From assembly GCA_019313105.1 (NCBI GenBank), contig JAFDBW010000040.1, positions 1 to 5,766 on the forward strand: DNA of 5,766 nucleotides, read 5' to 3'. The stretch comes from Deltaproteobacteria bacterium. GTDB lineage: Bacteria > Desulfobacterota > Desulfuromonadia > Desulfuromonadales > BM103. A model generated the notes under the pieces. The model had not been told where the DNA came from. It made no database searches and was given only the letters and a program-made list of their open reading frames with translations. Of the stretch, positions 1 through 4,861 are shown piece after piece; the stretch's first letter is position 1; each line of letters begins with the position of its first letter. The translations under genes were made by a program, and so were the position numbers.

Positions 1-11
1 AAGGCGGGAGA

Positions 12-899
12 TTATTTGTCGTCATTTTTCATGTGCTTCCAACGACGGTGGACCCAGAACCATTGGCTGACATCCTCTCTGATTCCATCTTCAATGACCT
101 TTGTCATGAGTGCCGTATTGGCGACAATACCTTCGTCCGAAAGATCTTTCTCAAGGAAAAACATCGGTGATATCTTGGCGCGGTATGTGTTGTCGGGATT
201 GCGATATGCAAAGGCCGCTACGATCGGAACCTGGTTCTTCATGGCAAGTTGGGCGATGATCGGTGTGGTGTAGGCTGGTCGGCCGAAGAAAGGAACGCGG
301 ACTGCCTGACTGCGCGGCATATGCTGATCCATCAGAATGCCGACCGCATGATTGTTCTGCAAGGCTTTGACGATTCTTCTTGCACCTTTGTGGGTGTCGA
401 TAATGTAGCCGCCATAGGCTTCACGCATGCGTCGGAAATATGCATCTACCAGGGGGTTTTTCATTGGTTTTGCAACAATTCCTGTAGGAATACCGAGTAT
501 CGGGAAGACGTAATTTCCCGCTTCCCAGAAGCCCAGATGCCCGGTAAGGAGAACACATCCCCTTCCCAACGTAAGCGCTTCATGGACGTGCTCAATGCCT
601 TCAATTGTGAAGAATTTTTCCAGGTCTTTTTTGCCATCGAATTTGTCGAGGCGAAGCATTTCAATGAAGCCAAGTCCCAGATCAGAGAAGACCCGTTTGA
701 CGAGATCTTCTCGTTTCTTTGTGGACATATCAGGGAACGCATGGCGCAGGTTATCGTCAGCTATCTTTGCGCGTCTCGGCTGGAGGTGCCGCGCAATGGC
801 CCCGAGTCGACGGCCAAGTGCCAGGGCGACGCCACGAGGCAAAAGGCGTAGGATTGATGCAATCGTTATGAAAGGGATATATTCGAGCCAATAACGCAT
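12..899 (-). CDS. LpxL/HtrB-family lipid A late acyltransferase (lysophospholipid acyltransferase superfamily)
   Basis: The 295-residue protein has the length and layout of the LpxL/LpxM (HtrB/MsbB) family. These inner-membrane enzymes move a fatty acyl chain from acyl-ACP onto a lipid A precursor. Visible features are a hydrophobic N-terminal anchor at about residues 5-25, the catalytic HX4E motif at H121-E126 (TGHLGFWE), an MDQH segment at 190-193 followed by VPFFGRPAYTT (202-212), and the C-terminal QWFWVHRRWK (279-288) typical of the family. The ATG at 897-899 is preceded by GGAAAG about 10 nt upstream (plus-strand CTTTCC, 910-915), a moderate Shine-Dalgarno site. The family call rests on motifs seen in the sequence. 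The exact acyl chain and the position acylated cannot be read from it, so no gene symbol is given. The gene reads toward the window edge, and its terminator and any downstream partner lie outside. Nothing looks truncated. Confidence 0.93.
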   Translation of the reverse strand: MRYWLEYIPFITIASILRLLPRGVALALGRRLGAIARHLQPRRAKIADDNLRHAFPDMSTKKREDLVKRVFSDLGLGFIEMLRLDKFDGKKDLEKFFTIEGIEHVHEALTLGRGCVLLTGHLGFWEAGNYVFPILGIPTGIVAKPMKNPLVDAYFRRMREAYGGYIIDTHKGARRIVKALQNNHAVGILMDQHMPRSQAVRVPFFGRPAYTTPIIAQLAMKNQVPIVAAFAYRNPDNTYRAKISPMFFLEKDLSDEGIVANTALMTKVIEDGIREDVSQWFWVHRRWKHMKNDDK

Positions 900-929
900 G
901 ATGAAGAGACTTTCCGTGAAATTTGCGGC

Positions 930-958
930 AGGATATCATGTCGTAGTTTGGCTGGCAA
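930..958 (-). promoter_or_regulatory. Candidate promoter for the acyltransferase gene
   Basis: On the minus strand TTGCCA (plus 953-958) and TATCCT (plus 930-935) are separated by exactly 17 nt and lie about 30 bp upstream of the start codon. The -35 matches the sigma-70 consensus at 5 of 6 positions and the -10 at 4 of 6. This would give a short leader containing the GGAAAG ribosome binding site. It is a pattern match only. Confidence 0.4.
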
Positions 959-1164
959 AAGAATATGCGGGCCCTGGCAACAGTCCGCAGATAAAAGAAT
1001 ATACTCTCTGCCCGGGTTTGTCTGGGGGCAATCGCATTTAAAAAAAGCAGGCCTTTCGGACTACTCAGATTGATGACGAACCCTGCATCTGATGCGGAGT
1101 TTCTATGTAGTTTAGGACAGCAGGCTGCTCACCTGCGGTGCTTGTTGCTTTTTTGAAAGACAGA

Positions 1165-1300
1165 ACCGGCGGGGTGCGTCCCGCCAGACGCCATACTTTT
1201 GTCCAGCAACAAAAGCATGCAAAAGTACCTCAAGCTTTCTGTTGCTTCCTTTCTTTGTCGCTACAAAGAAAATGAAGTTGCTGTCGGGCAACCCCGACGG
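1165..1300. repeat. Cluster of inverted repeats resembling a dispersed intergenic repeat element
   Basis: Four consecutive stem-loops can be drawn in 136 bp. They are GGCGGG/CCCGCC (1168-1173 with 1180-1185, 6-nt loop), TACTTTTG/CAAAAGTA (1194-1201 with 1220-1227), TTTCTTTGT/ACAAAGAAA (1250-1258 with 1263-1271, loop CGCT), and GTCGGG/CCCGAC (1283-1288 with 1293-1298, loop CAAC). The second has a competing stem, CTTTTGT/ACAAAAG (1196-1202 with 1209-1215), so two folds exclude each other. Density and order of the stems suggest a structured, mobile-like intergenic repeat of the REP/MITE kind. From memory, similar CTTTTGT...ACAAAAG and TTTCTTTG...CAAAGAAA blocks recur between genes in several proteobacteria; I could not verify this. 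No transposase or clear target-site duplication is visible. Confidence 0.5.
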
Positions 1301-1338
1301 TTTTGCCTTTGTTTTTGAATTTCATATGCCAACAAGCA

Positions 1339-1367
1339 AGGGCAACAGGTGAAACACCTGTTGCCCT
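1339..1367. repeat. Perfect 13-bp hairpin with a 3-nt loop
   Basis: AGGGCAACAGGTG (1339-1351) and its exact reverse complement (1355-1367) flank an AAA loop. The helix is uninterrupted and GC-rich. Neither side has a proper T tract: the plus strand continues CTCTATGATG and the minus strand continues TGCTTGTTGG. It lies about 45-70 nt past the metY stop codon. It may act as a transcript-end stabiliser or a weak terminator for metY, since the minus-strand tail is moderately T-rich. It could equally belong to the adjacent repeat element. Confidence 0.6.
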
Positions 1368-1390
1368 CTCTATGATGAAGTCTCGCTGAG

Positions 1391-1411
1391 CGGGCCTTTT
1401 GGCCCGTTTTT
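1391..1411 (+). terminator. Intrinsic terminator reading on the plus strand, overlapping the metY stop codon
   Basis: CGGGCC (1391-1396), a TTTT loop and GGCCCG (1401-1406) are followed directly by TTTTT (1407-1411), a compact rho-independent terminator in the plus direction. On the minus strand the same hairpin follows the metY stop codon at once but has its A/T tract on the wrong side, so it would be a poor metY terminator unless stem formation alone suffices. It may shield metY from antisense transcription entering from the left. Confidence 0.55.
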
Positions 1412-2696
1412 ACTGGCTGGCTTTCAGCGCCTGATCAAGATCTTCAATGATATCCTGAGCATCTTCGATACCGACCGAGACACGGATGTAATCCGGGCTG
1501 ACGCCGGCAGCTATCTGCTCTTCTTCAGAAAGCTGCTGATGCGTTGTGCTGCCGGGATGAATGACCAAAGTCTTGGCATCACCGATGTTAGCCAGATGAC
1601 TGCAGAGTTTGACAGAATCGATGAACCTGGCTCCGGCTTCTCTGCCACCCTTGATGCCGAAACCGAGGATTGCTCCCTGTCCGGCGGGCAGGTAACGCTT
1701 GGCGCGCTCATGATCCGGATGACTCTCGAGGCCGGGATAGTTCACCCATTCCACCAACGGGTGCCCTTCCAGGAACTGGGCGACCTTGATGGCGTTCTCA
1801 CAGTGCCTTGGCATACGCACATGCAATGTCTCAAGTCCCTGCAGGATTTGAAACGCATTGAACGGCGAGATACAAGGGCCCATATCACGCAGCAGGGTGA
1901 GGCGCATTTTGAGAATGTAGGCCAATGGCCCGAGCGCTTCATGGTAGATCAGACCGTGATAACTCGGGTCGGGAGTCGTGAATTCATCAAAACGGCCACT
2001 CGACCAGTCAAACTTGCCGCTGTCGACGACTGCGCCGCCGATACTGGTACCGTGGCCACCAATGAACTTGGTCAGCGAGTAGCAGATGATGTCAGCACCG
2101 TGCTCAAAGGGTTTGAACAGGAACGGTGTGGTCACAGTGTTGTCAACAATGAAAGGCAGGTCATTGTCATGGGCAATACGTGCAATGATCTCGAAGTCAT
2201 CGACATTATTCTTGGGGTTGCCGATTGACTCGCTGAATACTGCTTTGGTCTTTTCATCAATCGCCTGGGCAACATTTGCCGGGTTGCTGCTGTCGACAAA
2301 TTTGACTGTTATGCCCATGCGCTTCAGGGTGTAATTGAACATGTTGTAAGACCCACCGTAGAGATACTGGGTCGAAACAATATTGTCGCCGGCTTTGGCC
2401 AGGTTGAGGATCGCCAGGTTGATAGCCGCGGTACCCGAGGCAACGGCCAGTGCACCCACGCCACCATCCAATGCGGCCAAGCGCTGTTCAAGCACATCCG
2501 TGGTCGGGTTCATAATGCGGGTATAGATATTGCCCATCTCGGCGAGAGCAAAGAGGTTGGCCGCATGTTCGCTGGAGTTGAAAACGTAGGAGCTGGTCTG
2601 GTAAATCGGTACCGCTCGGGAGTTAGTATCGGAATCCGGTGTGTGTCCGGCATGCAAAGCCTTGGTGCCAAGGCGATAGTCGGGTTGGTCTGACAT
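1410..2696 (-). CDS. metY: O-acetylhomoserine sulfhydrylase (O-acetylhomoserine aminocarboxypropyltransferase)
   Basis: This 428-residue cytoplasmic PLP enzyme of the Cys/Met metabolism (gamma-family) group replaces the acetyl group of O-acetyl-L-homoserine with sulfide, giving homocysteine for methionine synthesis. The length fits MetY (about 425-430) better than the shorter MetB/MetC/MetZ group (about 380-400). Seen in the protein are the phosphate-binding NIYTRIMNPT (56-65), SGTAA (88-92), the PLP-ring Asp in VDNT (D185), the Schiff-base lysine K210 in SLTKFIGGHG, the extra region around 225-260 typical of MetY, HPGSTTHQQL (380-389), and the substrate-carboxylate Arg in DYIRVSVGIED (R405). 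The ATG at 2694-2696 has an ideal Shine-Dalgarno AAGGAGA (plus 2703-2709) with a 6-nt gap, which fixes the start. The gene is divergent from rqcH. I see no SAM riboswitch or MetJ-type boxes in its short leader. The exact acyl donor (acetyl rather than succinyl) is inferred from family and length. Confidence 0.95.
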   Translation of the reverse strand: MSDQPDYRLGTKALHAGHTPDSDTNSRAVPIYQTSSYVFNSSEHAANLFALAEMGNIYTRIMNPTTDVLEQRLAALDGGVGALAVASGTAAINLAILNLAKAGDNIVSTQYLYGGSYNMFNYTLKRMGITVKFVDSSNPANVAQAIDEKTKAVFSESIGNPKNNVDDFEIIARIAHDNDLPFIVDNTVTTPFLFKPFEHGADIICYSLTKFIGGHGTSIGGAVVDSGKFDWSSGRFDEFTTPDPSYHGLIYHEALGPLAYILKMRLTLLRDMGPCISPFNAFQILQGLETLHVRMPRHCENAIKVAQFLEGHPLVEWVNYPGLESHPDHERAKRYLPAGQGAILGFGIKGGREAGARFIDSVKLCSHLANIGDAKTLVIHPGSTTHQQLSEEEQIAAGVSPDYIRVSVGIEDAQDIIEDLDQALKASQ

Positions 2697-2750
2697 ATCT
2701 GCTCTCCTTAGGTCTTTTCTTCAAATAAATCGGTTTTCAATCATGCCAAA

Positions 2751-2780
2751 TTTATCGTTTAAGTCAAGAAGAAAAGGCAA
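2751..2780 (-). promoter_or_regulatory. Candidate metY promoter
   Basis: On the minus strand TTGCCT (plus 2775-2780) and GATAAA (plus 2751-2756) are 18 nt apart, each matching the sigma-70 consensus at 4 of 6 positions. They would start a transcript about 45-50 nt before the metY ATG. An overlapping TTGACT lies in the spacer but has no good -10 partner. This is a weak match in an AT-rich leader. Confidence 0.3.
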
Positions 2781-2787
2781 GTATTCT

Positions 2788-2867
2788 ACGGTGCTTAACC
2801 GTTAAAATGTGTATGGCAAGCGAACCTGAGTCACATCATATCATTTATATGACATAAGCCAATTGGC
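2788..2867. promoter_or_regulatory. Small palindromes in the metY-rqcH divergent intergenic region
   Basis: Three inverted repeats lie between the divergent starts. They are ACGGT-N5-ACCGT (2788-2802), just upstream of the candidate metY -35; TCATAT-N5-ATATGA (2836-2852); and the perfect 10-bp palindrome GCCAATTGGC (2858-2867). Sites of this size and placement are compatible with dimeric regulator binding. I cannot assign a regulator, and short palindromes are common in AT-rich spacers. Confidence 0.25.
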
Positions 2868-2919
2868 CGGGGGAGAAACAGATCGCGTAATTTATCCGGA
2901 GTACAGATGGAGAGATGTC

Positions 2920-2949
2920 TTGCAGTTCCGCAATGACTTGCTCTAATCT
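2920..2949 (+). promoter_or_regulatory. Tentative rqcH promoter placing transcription start at the ATG
   Basis: TTGCAG (2920-2925) and TAATCT (2944-2949) are 18 nt apart. The -10 match is poor (3 of 6). If it is real, transcription would start near position 2956, the first base of the start codon, and give a leaderless message. That would agree with the lack of a ribosome binding site. Confidence 0.2.
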
Positions 2950-2955
2950 CTACGC

Positions 2956-4605
2956 ATGGACAGTGTAATCTTTCAAGCGATGGCGGTGGAGGTCGGTCGT
3001 AAAGTGGCCGGCAGTCGGCTCGACAAGGTCGTTCAGATATCGGCTGGCACCCTGGTCCTGAAATTATGGACCGGTCAGGAGAAGGTCCAGTTGCTGCTGA
3101 AGGCTGATGGCAGAAGCGCCTTCTTTTTGAGCCGTGAAGTCCATGCCGCCCCGGCAAAGCCACCGCGGTTCTGCCAGTTGCTGCGAGCCCGTCTGCGACG
3201 CTTGACCAGCGTGCAGCCTGAACCTCTAGATCGCATTCTTCACCTGAATTTTATCGGCCCTGACAAAGAGCCCTACGACCTGGTCTTCGAGGCGTTTGGC
3301 GCACAAGGCAACCTGGTCCTGGTTGATGAGTCCGGTCACATCGTCGATTTACTCTTCCGGGAGGAGGGCAAACGCAGGCTTCTCCCTGGCGAGTTGTATC
3401 TCCTGCCGGAGCAGCAGAAACGGATCTCACTGTACGGCGAGACCCGTGAAGTTGTCGCAGCATTTCAGGCAGCTGAAGATCAGGGTGATTTGAGCCAAAC
3501 AAAGATAGCCCCGATGTCGCCTGCCCTGGCCTATACAATCTCAGAGGCAAGACAGTTAGGTCAGAGTTTTGCAGCAATCATTACGCGCATCAGGGAGGTC
3601 TTTGAGTCAGGAAACTTTTCTGCTCTGCGGGTCAAATGGAATGGGCAATCCGGGCTTTTGCCATTATCGCTCGGTGAACACAGCTCGACCATGGAAGAAT
3701 TTCCCGATCTATCGGCTCTGGTCGAGGCGGGCCCGGCGGAAAAAAGTCAGGAGTCTGCAAAAGATCTCGCCGCACGTATCTCTGCAGTGATCCGGAAGCA
3801 ACGCAAGCGACTCGCAAAGAGACTGGAACATATTGCCATGGAAAGCGAACGGCAGGCCGACCCGGAACGGTTTCGCGTGATTGGCGATCTGCTGCTTGCC
3901 AATCTGCATCGATTCAAGCGTGGCGATATCCGGGTTGATGTGGAGGACTATTACCAGTCACCGGCCGTCCCGGTAAAGATTGAACTCGACAGTAAATTAA
4001 CGCCGCAGGAGAACGCCGAGCGCTACTTCAAACTCTATCGCAAGGCCAGGCGCTCTACTGATCACCATGCCCGTCGCCTGCAGGAAACTCGCGAGGAAAT
4101 GGAGTGGCTGGACCAGGTCGAACTCTCCCTGGAAGAAGCTGCCACCGGTGAAGACCTTTATCAGGTACAGCTCGAGCTTGAAAACGCCGGCATGCTGAAA
4201 CAGACCAAGGGGCAACTTGGCAGGCGACAGACGACAAGACCGGAAGACCAGTTGTACAAAACGGTCACTCCGGGAGGATGGCCACTTTACTGGGGCAAGA
4301 ACAGTCGGACCAACGACTACGTCAGCCGGCACATGACCGGCCGCAATGACCTCTGGTTTCACGCCAAGGGGATGGCCGGTACGCACCTGGTCCTCAAGTG
4401 TGGTGAAAATGTTGGCGATGTGACGGAAGACGATACCCTGTTTGCGGCGTCGATCGCCGCAGGTTATTCGAAGGGGAAGGATGCCGGCAAGGTCGAAGTA
4501 ATCGTTGCCAGAGGCCGTGATGTCAAGAAACCAACGGGTGCTCGACCGGGACTCGTCACGGTTGATTCATACCGCTCCGTCATGGTCATACCGCTGCGTC
4601 CCTAA
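2956..4605 (+). CDS. rqcH: RqcH/NFACT-family ribosome quality control factor
   Basis: The 549-residue protein matches the bacterial Rqc2/NEMF homologue RqcH (about 570 aa in Bacillus; called FbpA in older annotations). RqcH binds 50S subunits blocked by peptidyl-tRNA and recruits tRNA-Ala to add C-terminal Ala tails that mark the stalled chain for degradation. Seen are an NFACT-N domain (about 1-230) with PPRFCQLLRARL (69-80), the functional Asp-Arg pair in LDRIL (D92-R93), and FEAFGAQGNLVLVDE (111-125). A charged coiled-coil middle follows (about 265-310 and 350-400), then an NFACT-R domain (about 435-549) with LYWGKNSRTNDYVSR (444-458), DLWFHAKGMAGTHLVL (465-480) and VKKPTGARPGLV (523-534). 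An in-frame TAA at 2944-2946 rules out a longer start, and the N-terminus aligns with the family at the first Met. There is no Shine-Dalgarno before the ATG. All domains appear intact. No partner RQC gene is adjacent. Confidence 0.9.
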   Translation: MDSVIFQAMAVEVGRKVAGSRLDKVVQISAGTLVLKLWTGQEKVQLLLKADGRSAFFLSREVHAAPAKPPRFCQLLRARLRRLTSVQPEPLDRILHLNFIGPDKEPYDLVFEAFGAQGNLVLVDESGHIVDLLFREEGKRRLLPGELYLLPEQQKRISLYGETREVVAAFQAAEDQGDLSQTKIAPMSPALAYTISEARQLGQSFAAIITRIREVFESGNFSALRVKWNGQSGLLPLSLGEHSSTMEEFPDLSALVEAGPAEKSQESAKDLAARISAVIRKQRKRLAKRLEHIAMESERQADPERFRVIGDLLLANLHRFKRGDIRVDVEDYYQSPAVPVKIELDSKLTPQENAERYFKLYRKARRSTDHHARRLQETREEMEWLDQVELSLEEAATGEDLYQVQLELENAGMLKQTKGQLGRRQTTRPEDQLYKTVTPGGWPLYWGKNSRTNDYVSRHMTGRNDLWFHAKGMAGTHLVLKCGENVGDVTEDDTLFAASIAAGYSKGKDAGKVEVIVARGRDVKKPTGARPGLVTVDSYRSVMVIPLRP

Positions 4606-4616
4606 ACCGGTTGAGC

Positions 4617-4633
4617 GAGGTTTCTCAAGCCTC
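4617..4633 (+). terminator. Weak hairpin after rqcH
   Basis: GAGGTTT (4617-4623) and AAGCCTC (4627-4633) can form a 7-bp stem with one G-T pair and a CTC loop, 12 nt after the rqcH stop codon. A T tract is found only about 25 nt later (4657-4662). It is therefore not a standard intrinsic terminator and may only protect the 3' end. Confidence 0.25.
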
Positions 4634-4664
4634 CAGACCCCAGTCCCTAGCCCCCGTTTTTTAC

Positions 4665-4693
4665 TTGCAATGGTATTTCCCTTTTGCTATAAA
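4665..4693 (+). promoter_or_regulatory. Promoter of tRNA-Leu
   Basis: TTGCAA (4665-4670) and TATAAA (4688-4693) are separated by the ideal 17 nt, with TGC directly before the -10 forming an extended -10. A GC-rich discriminator (GCCCTCGC, 4696-4703) follows, which is characteristic of stringently controlled stable-RNA promoters. Transcription would start near 4700, about 10 nt before the mature tRNA. Confidence 0.8.
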
Positions 4694-4709
4694 TTGCCCT
4701 CGCTTGATT

Positions 4710-4796
4710 GCCGAAGTGGTGGAATTGGTAGACACGCTAGGTTCAGGGTCTAGTGCTCGTATGGGCGTGGGAGTTCGAGTCTCCCCTTCGGCACCA
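4710..4796 (+). tRNA. tRNA-Leu, anticodon CAG
   Basis: This 87-nt class II tRNA has the acceptor stem GCCGAAG (4710-4716) paired with CTTCGGC (4786-4792), discriminator A4793 and an encoded CCA (4794-4796). The D-arm contains GGAATTGGTAGAC. The anticodon stem CTAGG/TCTAG closes the loop TTCAGGG, whose anticodon CAG (4744-4746) reads CUG codons. A long variable arm (about 4754-4767) is the leucine class II hallmark, and the T-arm is GGGAG-TTCGAGT-CTCCC (4769-4785). The gene is monocistronic, with its own promoter and terminator. Confidence 0.98.
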
Positions 4797-4804
4797 CATA
4801 TTAC

Positions 4805-4839
4805 AAAGCCGCAACCGATTGGTCGCGGCTTTTTCTTTT
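4805..4839 (+). terminator. Intrinsic terminator of tRNA-Leu
   Basis: AAAGCCGC (4805-4812) pairs with GCGGCTTT (4825-4832). ACC/GGT extends the stem inward around a GATT loop. It is followed by a T-rich tail (TTTTTCTTTTC, about 4830-4840). The hairpin begins 9 nt after the CCA end. It would separate the tRNA from the membrane protein gene starting 22 nt further on, or attenuate transcription into it. Confidence 0.88.
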
Positions 4840-4861
4840 CCTTTATCTCGCGAAGTCGTCA

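Larger units (their letters stand above)
900..1409. other. Non-coding intergenic region between two minus-strand genes
   Basis: This stretch of about 510 bp separates metY (upstream on the minus strand) from the acyltransferase gene. I find no convincing protein gene on either strand. The only small open frames are a 27-codon frame at 1073-1156 and a GTG-started frame at 1138-1275 lying inside the inverted repeats; neither has a Shine-Dalgarno sequence. Positions 900-1110 hold the candidate promoter of the acyltransferase and otherwise weak structure, such as GCATC-T-GATGC around 1085-1095. Positions 1110-1411 are dense in inverted repeats, listed separately. Confidence 0.7.

Noticed and set aside
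249..851. 200-codon plus-strand open frame opposite the acyltransferase
   Set aside because: It is antisense to a motif-complete gene, has no family features, and its composition is explained by the other strand.
1073..1156. 27-codon ATG open frame in the intergenic region
   Set aside because: It is very short, with no ribosome binding site upstream and no recognisable peptide type.
1138..1275. GTG-started open frame (frame 1) through the stem-loop cluster, containing RTGGVRPARRHTF
   Set aside because: The stems explain the sequence, there is no Shine-Dalgarno, and the residues look like translation of a non-coding repeat.
900..1409. CRISPR array or tandem direct repeats in the long gap
   Set aside because: The repeats are inverted pairs of differing sequence, not regularly spaced direct repeats.
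1539..2228. 229-codon plus-strand open frame opposite metY
   Set aside because: It lies wholly antisense to a well-supported PLP enzyme, has no recognisable motifs and no ribosome binding site. It is a codon-bias shadow.
2697..2790. SAM riboswitch or MetJ boxes upstream of metY
   Set aside because: The leader is too short and unstructured for a SAM riboswitch, and no AGACGTCT-like boxes are present.
2831..3163. 110-codon minus-strand open frame overlapping the rqcH start
   Set aside because: It is antisense to the conserved NFACT-N coding region and lacks any protein family features.
4710..4796. tRNA-Leu as an integration site for a genomic island
   Set aside because: No integrase, no repeated tRNA 3' end and no abrupt composition change appear downstream within the window.
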